This document shows, piece by piece, positions 32,540 to 45,147 of a stretch of DNA of 64,000 nt. The DNA is from Phanerodontia chrysosporium (lineage: Eukaryota > Basidiomycota > Agaricomycetes > Polyporales > Phanerochaetaceae). The position numbers and the translations under genes are program-made. The notes beneath the pieces were generated by a model. The model worked only from the letters and a program-made list of their open reading frames with translations. It was not told the DNA's origin and ran no database searches. The stretch lies in the NCBI GenBank assembly GCA_001910725.1, contig MJGA01000055.1, positions 41,266 through 105,265 of the forward strand, given 5' to 3'. How positions within the stretch are numbered: position 1 is the first letter of the stretch; each line of letters opens with the position of its first letter.

Positions 32540-33592
32540 CTATGTATTTGCTTGAGAAAGAAGACCGAGCCTCTCGATTTCCTCCTTCTCCTCAGCCCAC
32601 GCTGGCCTTGAGAGCCTATACAACGTCCGGAAGCTCGCATAGGAAATATCGCCCATGCGCCCGATGGCGTCGAACTTGGTCGGGTCGACGAGCTTGATGA
32701 CCTCTTCCGGCCCTGTGCTAGACTCCCGGTTTAACAGCACGTCGTTGCGGACATGGATCTTCTTCACGAGGCCCAGCACGAGAGTAACAGAGGGCGCGCC
32801 AGTCTCTGGGTGGACAATCCCGATTGCCTCGTACAGCTCGCATTCCATGCTGAATGCGCTCTCCTTGACGCGCGGCGCCTTGGCGAGCACCTGGTGGGCC
32901 ACGCTTTTGAGCTGCTACCTCTATCTCTGTGAGTCTGCCTAAGTGCTTACGCTGGGTGCCTTCGTCAGGCCGCTAAGCTCCCACTCGCTGACGTCCGACG
33001 GCGTGTCCAGTGCCGTCGCGTTCGCCGGCACGGAGCACACCGTGCTCATGATGTTGACCACAAAGCTCTTCCTTGCTCTGATGTTCACTTCTGTATCCTT
33101 CATCCTGCTTCCGTCGTCGTTCCGTATGCAGACGGAGACCATAGGTGGATTATGCGAGACCTATCGTGTAATATGAGTGGAGGGACCTCTCAGGTGCACT
33201 GCTCGTACCATGTTGAAGAAACTGAACGGCGCTAGGTTGTCTATGCCTCCCTCAGAGACTGTCGAGACGTATGCGACAGGTCGAGGCAGTATAGCGCTGC
33301 CCATGAGTCGGTACTGTGATTTTATTTCAAAAATCATCCGACATTATGCTGGCGCATCTTCGCTCACAAGCTTGCTGTATTATGCTCTTAGCGTCTTCAA
33401 TCGGACCCTGAGAGGGACGTACTTCGGGTCCTCCGTAGCAGGGTCGACTACTGTCCAGCCTTGCTTCTCACCCTCCACCCACTGTGCGCCTGCAGGAGTT
33501 GCATCCACCGGCGTACCAAAGATAAATCCAGGTGTGCGTCTCTCGTAGTACTGGGTAGCTTGGTCAAACGGGTATGGGTAGAGGTCAGACAT
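32540..33592 (-). CDS. Flavin-reductase-like FMN-binding protein, tandem copy 2
   Basis: Starts MSDLYPYPFDQATQYYERRT (ATG 33592) and ends LGLLSQANT at 32540, about 280 residues. It shares exon layout and most sequence with copy 1: FGTPVDATPAGAQWVEGEK, ILPRPVAYVSTVSEGG, NLAPFSFFNMV, KSFVVNIMS, DVSEWELSGLTKAPSV, PRVKESAFSMECELYE and GLVKKIHVRNDVLL. Differences concentrate in the Cys/Val segment after VNIMS and in the C-terminal tail, which suggests divergence in substrate or partner. A TATATATA on the minus strand at about 33656-33664 lies only 65-70 bases upstream of the ATG. Confidence 0.85.
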
Positions 33593-34154
33593 GATGGGGT
33601 ATTGTGGGTTTCAAGGTGCTGCTGGTCGATGTGACACTGGCAGCTGAAGTCGAGAATATATATACTCAGTGCGCAAATAATCTTTATAGTAGCTGTCATC
33701 GAGTCAGCTTCAAAAGATGGCTGCCAGTAGCATATTTGTCTCGATTGAATATGATACTCACCTTACAGAAAGCTCACATGTTAGCTTGTGAATTCTAGCT
33801 TGACATCGTGCGGCTTCGCTGCCCAGAAAGGAAGCTTTGGAACAGTACATTCTTCAGTAGCACAAGAAAGATGTGGTGCGTATGCTGCCTTATTAGCATA
33901 CCAACAGACACATGCCCTACAATCCAATGTACGATGCTGCTCCCAGCTAAGACCTGAGAACTGCACCGCAGGCGGTCTGAAGTCCCCGGGGTCTTGCGGT
34001 CCATCCATATATGGCATTTCCGAGATAAGATTCCATAAGCGATCAACGAATTTCTCGACTGCGTCTTGCACGGTCAAGCTCTAGCACTCCCTCCACCTCT
34101 CCGCTCAGCGGTCCCCCCACTTTCCTCTGTACACTACTTTCTCTCGCCAAAATA
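33593..34154. promoter_or_regulatory. Divergent promoter region, flavoprotein copy 2 and AC40
   Basis: It holds the TATATATA box at 33656-33664 for the minus-strand gene. Between 33781 and 34084 both strands remain open for about 98 codons, but neither frame begins with ATG at its upstream end (TTG on the minus strand, GTG on the plus). A minus-strand product from the internal ATG near 34019 would have a Cys-rich middle (LDCRACVCWYANKAAYAPHL). I cannot decide whether it is a gene. Confidence 0.4.
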
Positions 34155-35406
34155 ATGAGCTCCTCGCTCCCTAAGTCTCTGCTCAACCCACGACGGCACG
34201 TTGGTGTCCACGCCGAGCGAGTCTCGGACGTCTCGAGCACAGAGTATCCCGGTCATTACCCGAATGAAGACCACAGCTGGGACTTGGAGAAGTTCAAGGA
34301 GGTGCGTCTGTCTGAGAAGTCTTCACTTCTATACGCTACGTCGCTGACTTGCGGAAATTATTTGTGCCTGTGCCGTTGCAGAGCTTGCAAGTCAAGGTGC
34401 AGAGACTGTCGCAACGAAGTATTGAATTCGACCTCGTAGGCGTTGATGCTTCTATCGCGAATGCGTTCCGCAGGATAATGATCGCTGAGGTGCGTTGTAC
34501 GCAAACTGTCTCCCGAGTTCCTCTTGACCGTTTTGGCGCGTACTGTGTAATTAGGTCCCTACAATAGCCATAGAGCACGTTTACGTCTGGAACAACACAT
34601 CTGTCATACACGACGAAGTTCTGGCACATCGAATTGGTCTTGTACCACTCTCCGCAGACCCCGCACTGCTGGACTACCGGACAGCGACCGGATTCAACGC
34701 TACACCAAACGACCGTAACACCCTTGTCTTCCGCCTGCAGGTCACCTGCGAACGCGCACCAAAAGGCTCCGGGAAGGAGTACATCAACGACGAGGTGAAG
34801 AGTAGGGATCTCGTCTGGGTACCGCAGGGCGAGCAGGAGGAGGTCTTCGCGAACAACCCGCCGGGACCGACTAACAAGGACATCGTGCTCGCGAAGCTGC
34901 GCCCGGGGCAAGAGATCGACATGGAGCTGCACGCGATCAAGGGCGTCGGGAAGGAGCACGCCAAGTGGAGTCCGGTCGCGACGGCGTCGTACCGCCTACA
35001 CCCGCTCATCGTGCTGAACCCCGCGAAGCCCGTGCCCGCGCACCTCGCGAAGAAGTTCGCGAGCTGCTTCAGCCCAGGTGTCGTGCAGGTCGCGCCCGAC
35101 GGCGCCGTCTCCATTGACCTGCACGGCATGCGCAAGGACAGCGTCTCGCGCGAGGTGCTCCGCCACGAGGAGTTCCACGGCTGCGTCGAGCTCAAGCGCA
35201 TACGCGATTGGTTCATCTTCAACGTTGAGAGCGAAGGCCCGTATCCCCCCGAGAGGCTGCTCCCCGAGGCCATCAAGGTCATGCGCGAGAAGATCTCGTC
35301 GATACGTGCCGCGGCACAGGCTCTCCTCGCAGATGCGGATGGCGACGTCCCAGGAGAGACGAAGAGCAAGGACGGTGATGGTGACGTTGAAATGGGTGAT
35401 TCATAG
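34155..35406 (+). CDS. RPC40: DNA-directed RNA polymerases I and III subunit AC40
   Basis: Starts MSSSLPKSLLNPRRHVGVHA (ATG 34155) and ends DVEMGDS at 35406, about 365 residues with introns near 34302-34378 and 34492-34555. The alpha-like dimerisation domain is seen in SIEFDLVGVDASIANAFRRI followed by MIAEVPTIAIEHVYVWNNTS and DEVLAHRIGLVPL. The insert domain and the second half of the dimerisation domain follow (HAKWSPVATASYRLHP, ELKRIRDWFIFNVES, then EAIKVMREKI). With AC19 it forms the assembly platform of RNA polymerases I and III. The C-terminus is an acidic Gly/Asp/Lys tail. The gene looks intact. Confidence 0.93.
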
Positions 35407-35828
35407 TGTACTTGGTGCTATACGGTGGTGCGCCGATGTATTTTCTCTCACTCCCACTATAACTACCGGATGCGTGAGTTGACCCCAATCCTTGTGTTCC
35501 GAGACTGCCAGTGATGAGGGTCATATGAAGCATGATGACAAGAAAAGATCGCAGGGTTTGGCACTTCCTTCAGTCGTCGACCTGATCCTCGCACAGGCTC
35601 CTGCTGCAGGCTTACACTTCGGAGTGCGAAGTTTTGTGCGGACATTCCAGATCCTCGAAAGCAGATCTTGCTTAGAGTCAAGTGGATACGTATTCGCCTT
35701 CACAAAACGCCATGATACAATACATGATACTGGGTACACTACATACTCCTCACAATATACATCAGCCTAGTCGTACAAACAGACAACAGAAAACTACTCG
35801 GGAAAAGGGGGTACAACGGACAGACGCG
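35407..35828. other. Convergent intergenic region, nothing recognised
   Basis: These 422 bases separate the AC40 stop codon from the stop of the large helicase gene. They are AT-rich towards 35700-35800, as expected for two facing 3' ends. Confidence 0.4.
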
Positions 35829-38800
35829 TCAATACGCATCATAAAATACATCATCGTCCTCGACGACAAGTTCGGGCTTCGGCTTCTTCTTCGGGGGCAA
35901 CCGTGCTTGTACAATGCCCTTCACAGCGATCTTCAAGTCCCAGTCCCATTTCTCGGAAACCGATTGAGGGAGAGCAGCGGAAAGCTCTTGCAGCAGGCCG
36001 ATTGCTTGCCGTAGCTCCTCGCGGTTCTCGTTAGCATGTACCTCAGACTTTGGTTCGAGTCGCTTCCTGAGGTCCGCGGCCGTCCTGCTCAGTTGACTAA
36101 CGAGATTACATTAGCACCGGATAATCGAGTCAAAGCATCACTTACATAGCGCCGTCCACTTCTTCCTTGATCTTCTCGTACACCTCTTGGGAGGCTACAT
36201 GGAGACGCAGGTGCGCTTGCTTCTTGGTGTTGGTGACATAGGTGTACAACATTTCGAGGCACACCAAGGCATGTGGGAGAGGCCCAAGGAACAGCACCCG
36301 GTAGGACTTGCCCATGTCTTGTGCGAGTTCCTGGCAAGAGAGGAACCAGCGGAGCCGCACTGCAGGCAGCCCCTTCTTGGGGATCCCGCGTTGGCGTAGG
36401 AGTATACGCCGATACATGGATGCGATACGCTTGGCTGCCGCAATCTCTTCTTCTCGAGGTGGGGTCATGGTCTGATCGACCCGTGCAGCATCGACGGTGC
36501 GCGCAGCGGCGTCCACGTCAATGGAGTGATCGATACCAGTGTCGCCGTCCTGGGGAACTAGGTCTTCTGCTTGGTCATCTCCGTCCTCATCCCCGTCCTC
36601 GTCTGCCTCGTCATCTTCCGCACCGTCGTCCACATTGAGGTATTGTGCATTAGGGACGAAAGCTGCGGCCTCTGCTCGTCATGTGGAAGTCGGTTGCGGG
36701 ACTGCCTCGACTTTTGCGCCGTTGACTAGAGGGACGACGTCAGCTGGGTTGCTATAGACCACCACGCGGATTCCCCTAATGGAATGAACAGGTCGGTTCG
36801 TCTTCTTCGAGTCCTTGAGCTGGATGAGCTGATCAAAATCCGAAGCCTCGGTATCGGCAGTACTCCGAAGAGCTCTGACAAGATCTGTCCACCCAGTCGC
36901 CTTGACGTATCTACAGGCAGTAAGATACAACGCACAGCGCAAAGGAAGGGCAACGTACTTCACGACCAAGCGCGAATAAGACCGAGAAGGTTGCCAGATA
37001 GACTTGATTGTGCGATATATATCGTTTCTCAAAGTCCAGTCTGGTATGTTGTACCCGACTGACACGCACATGAGTTTGTTAGAGATGAGTAGAAGGAGAA
37101 GCTCACTCACGTAAGCAAGCGTTGTAGCAACTAAAAAAAAAATTGTATACATGATCAATTCGGTTCAGTTGACTATGGCGCGGACTTACATCCGAGCTGT
37201 GAAGATGTTGCGGATTTGCATCTCAATCTTCATACTGTTTCGCTCATAGATCAAGAAGTCTGCGGATGGATAAGCAAGGAACTCGATCTAGTCACGAAGG
37301 CCACCCACTCGAGCTCGTGGTTGAGGATCCGTAGTAAGTTTCTTTCAAAAGATCCTTCAATGGCCTGACAAGCAAAGGAAGAACGCTGGTATCCTTCGCA
37401 ATCAAGGTTCCGCCCCCACATAAGGATGTGATCCAGCGTCGACTGAGCGTCATGTCGTGAAGTTCTTCGTACATGCGCAGTCGATGGTTGAGGATGAAGG
37501 AGGCACATATGAAGTCAAACAGATGGCAGAAGACGCTGAGGTTCATAACAAGTTGTTTCTCGACGATGGACCTAGAAAGATGTCACAACCGTGAAGGCGT
37601 TTCCATCTCCATAAACACACTTACTGTAGGAAAACGACACCGGCGGCCACTGATACCGATTCCGAAGCCTTGAAGGAGTCATAAAGATCATGAAGGATGT
37701 AGCGGTCTTTATTCCTGCCTCGCATGAGATCGGCAGGCCACTGGCGAGGATCTGAGAAGAAGCCGGCGCGAGGAATGTACTCTTGGGCCCCGTGTCGGTC
37801 AAATGCGAATGCGAGCGCGATAAGTTCGGTAGTATCGGTAAGGAAGTGTTTGCGCTCATATGTCCAAGGAGAGATGATGTAGAGCAAGTGACGGATCCAG
37901 TCCTTGGCGATTTGGATCGCCTTCACGGCTTCCGGTATGGATGCCAAGTTCAACGAAGTGGCGACGCCAAGCTTTGGATGCGGGGGATACAAGGTGTGGT
38001 ACAACGACGATAGCCAGAACCTGAATTCACGTTAGCAATGTGGAGAACAAGACCAATCCGATAGATGGATGTCACTAACCCCTGCTGGGTGGCGACAGTC
38101 ATACGAGGCTCTAGAGATACAATAGTCTGGTAAATCAAGATCTGCTGGAATATCAGTCGCACCCGGAGATGATATGCCTCGATGTTCATAACAGCATGAC
38201 TCTGATGTCCGCGAGAGCAGTTATTGGAGTAGCACGTGCCAAATAGCGCGAGTGTCGGGCAGGGAAAGATAGCGGGGGCCTTGCTGCACAGGAAGTTCTC
38301 GTCGTTTACTCTCTGTCGTAGTCGTTCCCAGAGCGCGGTCCTCAGCAAGCTCGTGAGCTCCCAGTCATTGAGCACGAAGGATCGACTTGTATTCGACGGT
38401 GTCGCACTGCCTAGGCGACGACATTGATAGGTGTGCAGGAATGTGCCGCTCGCGAGTTCGTAAATATTCTCCGCACCGTCTACGGCCTTGAAGCCGAAGA
38501 GTCTCCCTAACGAATCGTCTTGACCAGGATGAAGCTCAAGGCCGATTCGCTGCATCTCCCGGCAATACACGAGGAAGGCGCGCAGGATCGACACCGCTTC
38601 TGAGGCACCAGCGGACAAGATCTTTACTGGCTTGGTGAAGACATGCTCGAGGCAAAGCAGAGCTGCGGCGCTATCATCGTGAGCGGACAATAGTCGTTCG
38701 CCGAGTTGTAGAAGCTCCAAGGTTTGCCCTCGAACGATGTGTTCGAACATTGCAAGCTAAAAGGAAATGAACTTGGCTGTCTCACGGGAGGTGCAGATCT

Positions 38801-41800
38801 GAACATTGAAACGCACCTGGTCTATCGTGTACTTCGACATGCTAGGTCCGGCCCTCGCTCTGAAGCCTTTTGCGGCTTCCAGAAGTCTTCCTAGGTCGGA
38901 TTGCTCGTAACCCTCCTTCGGAGTCACGCCGAAGGAAAGATAGCCCCATAAGCCGCTCAGAATGCATTCTTCAGCCCTTTGCCGCGAGTTTTCATTCTCC
39001 CAGTCCTGCATGAGAAGCTCGATAGCTTGCAGAAGCCGACCTTCCACTAGATGGAGCTCTGCTGCTTCTGTGAGTCTGCCGTCGCGCTCTAGCAGTGTTG
39101 CACGAGCGACATCGAAGCCATAGTCCTCCATGAACTCCAATGCATCGTCGAGTGTGTCGAACAGCTTAGTGGCACGGCTATTGCGCTTGTCAGATACGCG
39201 GGGAGGTAAGATTGTGGACAGTTCAACGTACTCCAGTCGGTTCTCTTTCACGTAGTGAAGTTTCGCCACGTCGACGATCGTGTTGGCGAATTGCTCGGGA
39301 TCGCGCGGCTATACCGCTGGACAGTGTCGACAGCCTCATCGAAGAGTCCAGCCTTCCGGTAATGCTGCGCTGCCCTCGTGAAATCCTCCGCTTTCAAAAA
39401 TGCTTCTGCCGCCCTGCGGTGGTCGTCAGCCTCGACGAAGCATTCGGCAGCGTTCCTGTAGTAGGCCGTGATCTCTCGTGCAACCGAGGCAATAGCGCCA
39501 GACTTTAGGAAAGCCTGCGCAGCGGCGACGAAGGCGAGCGTTCGAGCGTTGTCTGTCGTGCGCCTGGTCTTCTCCGTGCCTCGCGCGCGCTCGCGAAGGT
39601 AGTACGCGTACGCAACGTCCATGTGTCTTGGCATGCCTGCGCGGTCGAAACATCTGACAGCTTGGAGATACCGGCGGTTGTCGAAGAGGGTCCGCGCCGT
39701 AGCTGCCCACTCCTCGGGCGTAGACGACATCGCCAACCGCGGGACCTCATCAGTCGCGCTGCAATTCTTGACGAGATCGTACGCGTTCCAGAACGTCTTC
39801 GGACCGGTCAAGACGCTTTCACGCTCTGGTAAGACTTGTTACTCACCCGCAGAGGTTCCCCCTTTTCTGAGCAATCTGCAATCCAAAGATTCTTGCGCGC
39901 ACGGGTGATTGCGACGTAGAGGAACTTGAGCTATAAGAGCAGTAATTAGACCACTGCAGCATATGTATGCGTGCCAGAACATGCTATACCTCTCGGCAGA
40001 CACCACTGTGTCGCGTGTCATCAAATTGTGGACATTTGATACGCTTCTTCATGCTGTCATCTAGTGCATTCAAGATGACTCTCCATTGAGAGAGGTCCAC
40101 GGTAGAGTCTTCGAAGAAATTATAGAGGAGGACCTGGATGATAATAAGCATTATTTAGAACCCAAAATGGAGAGAGACGTACGTCGTTGAATTCCAAGCC
40201 CTTGCTTTCGTATAACGTCCTGCAAATTTACGGGTCGGTCATGATGTGACGAAGCGCAATAGGTACTGTTATCCTACAAAATCAGCCCAATGTCTCCCAT
40301 CTGCTCCTGAAGCTTGCTGCGGGCCGCGTCGTCTCGTACCAAGATGCCTGTTGATGTGCCATCATGAACACAAGGAAACATAGCTGGACTAGATGTTAGA
40401 CACACATTGTTGGGCACCGAACTCAATTTGGCTCCCCCTGTTATCCTTACGTCAGGGTCGAAAATATGTGTAACCTCTGAGCGAGACTTACGATGCTCCA
40501 AATAGAAACTGTTCGTACTGAACAGTGTCCTGATCCCATCCACTGAAGAAGATCGGTTTCAGGCCGTCGACGACACCCTTCTCCTCGGCCATGCTGTCGA
40601 TGGCGTGCGGCCAGAATCTTGTGATGATCTGGACAACAGAGTGCGCGCATCGCACGATGCCTCCGTGAGAACGGTAGTTCACCGTGAGCTGGAAGGACTC
40701 TGGGGACTTCAGTTGTATGCCCTTTGGGCATGCCGCGAGCTGTGATCCACCGCGTCAACGCTCGCTCTTGAACGAACGACAATGAGTCCTACCTCCAGGC
40801 GGTACAAGAAAGCCTTCAAGTCATCAAACCTGAAGGAACTTCCGACCGAGATAGTCTGCGCAGTGTCTCCTGCCCAGAACAATCCGTCGGGATTCTTGCA
40901 CAGCTTCCGCAGAACTGTTTGCGTTATCAGCAAGCCTGAATGCTCTACAAGCATGAAGAGCGGTACCAAGAGCGTCGATCAGGAGGTTGTCCTGGGCCTC
41001 GTCGACGTAGCTGTGATTCACAATATGACCTGAGTCAGCGTACAAAGACCTACGAAGGGATTACATACATGAAGTCCATCTTGTTTCCCGGCACCCCTAC
41101 TTGATCTACGCCACGCAGGATTGCATGAGTTCTGGGCAACGCATATCGTTAATATCTCAAGTAAAGATTAGAAAGTGTAGGGTCAAACCTATCCGCTGCA
41201 TCCCAGTCTCGACGCTGGCGCTTCAACCGCAGGTAGGCTAGGAACAACGCGTACACAGCTTCCCTGCGTCCCGCGAAGGTACCTTGCTGGCGGTGACTGA
41301 GAGAAATGTACGTTTGCTCGTCCACGTAGCCTTGTTCCGATTGCAGCGCGCTCTCAGATCCCTTGATGACACCTAGTGAAGGAAATGATGAGGGCCTCTG
41401 TCGCGCTAATGCAGAGAGAACGTGCGCACCCATGATCTCGGCAAATATAAGAGCAGGGTCTACAGGCACCCACTTGTTAGAATATGCTTCGCGAGAAGGC
41501 GCAAGAGCAACCAACCGAGGTTCTTCGTCAGATTCTGCGGTAGATGGGGCCAGTATGCCTGGAGGAATGTCCCATAGGAGACGAACAAGTCCCGTCGTTG
41601 CAGCATATAATCACTCGCGACGGTCGACGGGTCCGCAGTGTCGTCGTCGTTGGCTCCGGACAGCGCGAACTCGCCCTTATTGTACGCGCGGAGGTCTCCT
41701 TCCAACAGTCGACACAGCTGTCCGAAACAGTCAGCGTCGCCCCATCGCAAATTTTGTGCAATTCCGTGCAGGACTTACATGGTCGAAAGTCAAGAAAAGC

Positions 41801-44320
41801 GGGAAGTGTTCGTCCTGCAGCTCGCTGAACCGCTTCGGGAGCGACCCGCGCCAGAACTCCTCCTCATCCTGGTCGACGAGCGCGCGATCCTCCGGGTTCT
41901 GCTTCTGCGTGCCCAGTTTCTCGGACTCTTGCGCGCTGCGCATCTCCGCGACATACGCCTCGGTGAGCTTGCGGTAATACTCTTCGACCTTCTCGGCGAG
42001 CACGCGCGACTGCGTGACGAAGACCTGGCGCGGGCGCGCGGTGTTGACGTCCAGGTCTTCGCGGATGGTGTCCCACGCGCGCTCGATCCCGAGCATCTTG
42101 AAGAGCATTGTGGTGGTTTTACTGTATGTGAGTGTCCGTTAGATAAGCCAGACATTCGGAGGTGAAGGACGAACCCCGTGCCGCTGCGACCCTTGACATA
42201 ACAGGATCCGTGATGCTTGACGATAGCTTGCTCGGCGGGGCTTGTTCTTGTCAGCAGATAAAACCTGGGGGCTATAAAGCAATACTCACGACATGTGGAA
42301 GACATGTTGGACGTCTTGATCCGCAAGGATACCTGACGAACACCAGTTAGAGGCATAGGATTTTCGAGTAGGCAATCTCGTACTGTTCAAAAGCGCCTGC
42401 GACCGTCACAGCTGTTAAAACGACGCTTCGGAACTGTATTGAGGACGCACCTGAGAGAAAGTAACAAATTTCTGAAGACTGTACACTGCGTTAGAACGCA
42501 GACGTTGCCGAGACCAGAAGTACCCTTACACTAGTAGCGAGTGAAGCTGAAGGCACGTCAGCGAAGAACGTGCCAGAAAGTCATGAAGAAACTCGAACCT
42601 CTTCACGATCTGCGTCCTGAAGCCCCGGAATTTGGACCGGCTCCTGTGGGACGTCGGGCTCTTGAGTGGGTGGGAAGCACTCCGGTGAGTACACTTTGTC
42701 CCCGGGGTTCTTCGGAGGCTTGCGATATATGCATCTGAGGATATATATGCATCAGTGTCACGTCAACACAAGATCGGCATCGGAGGTAAACTCACCGTTT
42801 CCGATACTCCCTTCCCTTTCCTGCGAGATGCTGACCGACAGCGTCCCAAAATCGCCGTTCAAGTTGGGCGTGGGTGTAGATTCCGAAGATGCGGAGAACT
42901 GAGACGTATTACAGTCGATATAACGCGCATATACACGCTTCTCAGGGAAGTGCGCACCTTGGTGATCAATTTGGGTGTCAAACTCGCGCACGCAGTCCAC
43001 TTGGTACTGCACGTCGCTCAGTATATCAGCTTTCTGCACAAATACGAAAGAAACGTACCATGAGGCGCGTATCGCAAGTCATCTTGGCTTCAAAGATAGG
43101 CACCCCGACGTCCTTTCCGGTGAGCTTCTTCTGGTTATCGTCGGAGAAATGCCCGTTTGACAACTCCCTAGTACAACTGTCCAGTAGCCGCAATAGAATA
43201 GAAAGGGATTCACTCACTTGATCTTTTTCAGGATAATCCTGAATAGCTTCTGATCACTCCTCTTGTACTCGCGTAGGTTGCGATCCGCACGCGTGGACAC
43301 GAGAATCTGCCACTCGCCGAAACCGTCGACCGAGTCGAAATGGAAGGCTGCCTTCATAGGTTGAATCATCGGATACGCGACGGGTGCGTCAGTGTCCAGG
43401 CCAGGGGTGACTGAGGAATTGTTGACGTTCGGAGCGTTCTGGGGTTCGGCAGAGACAGCGCTGTTGTCAAGACCGCTTACCGGGACATACGCATCTCTGA
43501 ATATGGCTGCTAGTTCAGGCTTGCGCAAGACGTCAAGGTAATGCTAACGATGGTGCACAATCAGTGATCATAGGACAGAGAGTGCAATATGAAAGGCCGC
43601 ACGAGGAGGATACCCTTTTGATCCGCCAGTATCTCCTCCGTGCGTTGTAGTGCAGCACTTCGGTAGACTGGCACGGGTATTTTGAGGTTGTCAAATGGTC
43701 TGCGGTCGATTCTCTCTCCCCGTAACGTCCATCCTCTCTGTCTCTGCCTGCGTTTCTGGGCGAACTCATCTACGTCTTCGTCTCTGAATGATGCAGTGAG
43801 CTCCTGAACGGTCTGTTCGTCGTTGATGAAGACGTCTAGTTTTGACAATTCCTTCAATACCGGTCGTGCAAGATCTACAGCCTTGTGGCAGTCGACAAGG
43901 CTACCAGAGGGATAATCCAGGTCCCAGAAGTACAGCGAAAGATGACATAGGAGCGCGGAGGCGAGCGACGATTCGAAGTCGACGGCCTGCCTGGGGAAGT
44001 TCGTGATAATGGCATCCTTCAAGAAGTGAGCAGCCTCTTCGCCACAAGCTAGCCTTCTGCGTGAGCAACGCTACTACTGTGAGCTCTCGGCCGCTGGCAG
44101 ACGCACCAGAGTACACAAAGCCGAACAGCCGAGATTGGGCCATGAGATCCCATACGGTTTGGACACTGTCGAAGGCTGGGTTTTGAACGTGTTCTTCAAG
44201 AGCACGCATTGCGCTCGCGAAGGACAATTCAGTGCTCAGTCTCCTCGGTGCGAACAGGTCCATGTCGAGCCTCGCGTGCGTGCGTTTGCGTGTGACTGGG
44301 TCTGGGTCCGAGAAAGACAT
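35829..44320 (-). CDS. UvrD-like superfamily I helicase with TPR-like repeats (TRANK1-like)
   Basis: A multi-exon gene of 8.5 kb from ATG 44320 (MSFSDPDPVTRKRTH) to TGA 35829, over 2,000 residues. The N-terminal domain (FGFV, RLACGEEAAHFLKD, YLDVLRKPELA) is followed by IFGIYTHAQLERRFWD, then the motor: Walker A GRSGTGKTTTM split by an intron (42120-42192), Walker B YVDEAQDN (about 40985-41010), GDTAQTIS, NYRSHGGIVRCAH, TLYESKGLEFNDVLLYNF and YVAITRARKNLWI (near 39900). All key UvrD motifs are present. TPR-like helical repeats follow (AAECFVEADDHRRAAEAF, GFDVARATLLERDGRLTEA). A CCCH-type cluster, CPTLALFGTCYSNNCSRGH, lies near 38208-38264. The C-terminus is acidic then basic and ends EDDDVFYDAY. 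Family members are large and little studied. The role is unknown, but ATP-driven work on nucleic acid is likely. Confidence 0.85.
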
Positions 44321-44973
44321 CGTGAAGCGTGAAGTTCAAGTGCAAAAAAGATCGCTCCAGAGTCGGACGACCGCTCTGGCGCGAGGTCGATGAGCGCCAG
44401 GCTATAGTTGGAAACCAAGTATCCCCGGATGCTAGACGTTGCACCTTGATGATAGAAGTTCAGAGTACAAAGTAGAGCAGAGCTTGGGAAGAGACTGAGG
44501 CGTCGGTGCTCGTCAATTCATACGCCTTCGGGGAGAGAAAGCTAGACAATCGTGGTGGTCGCTGTCCAACGTTCAAAACGCGTAGAGCGACGGGCGCGAG
44601 CGCGAGCATCGCGTCACATACCTGGTCACGTGCTTCGTGATATGTATGGTAACTCTCTCAAGGCTCGCAGGACTTGCGTTTCACGATCGGCATGCGTCAC
44701 AATCCGAGCTCTCTCAAATGTATACATAACCCAATTGTATGAGTATATGCAAGTACATCGACCGTCGCACTAGCACATCGCGAGGGCCCTTGCTAACGTC
44801 CAAACTTGGTGCATGTTCGCACTCGATTGCTACAGTGGATGGACGTATCGTATCACCTGGACCTCACCCGAACCGGGGCTTAACGGCAAGGGCTTCCTGC
44901 AGCATTGTGCAAGAATAGATCGTCGAAATTTCTGAGAGCGGAAATACTTGACGCAACTTGTTGGTACAATTGT
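44321..44973. other. Intergenic region upstream of the helicase gene
   Basis: About 650 bases, with a GTCACGTG element whose palindromic core CACGTG is at 44627-44632. No other gene was supported. The short frames in either direction have no family features. Confidence 0.4.
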
Positions 44974-45147
44974 TCATATCTTTCTCAACCAGATTTCAGC
45001 TGTCTCCTCCATCGTGCCCCCGATTCTTTGCTGTTCAGTCTTCTCTCCAACGAGCCCATTCAACGCCAGACCTTTCACCTCCATTCCCTCTTCTCCAACC
45101 TCAACGAGAAACTCCGCAAGGGCAACTGTCTCCGGTGTCACATCGCT
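44974..45147 (-). pseudogene. Out-of-frame C-terminal segment of the serine hydrolase
   Basis: About 55 codons directly following the stop at 45138, in another frame, resemble the family's final beta-strand and helix (LAEFLVEVGEEGMEVKGLAL and ETAEIWLRKI). The shift lies in a run of C and T near 45147-45152. No intron of normal length restores the frame. Confidence 0.6.

Noticed and set aside
36051..36064. GGTTCGAGTCGC as a tRNA B box
   Set aside because: It lies in a coding exon of the helicase gene, and no matching A box or cloverleaf could be drawn. No tRNA was found in the window by eye.
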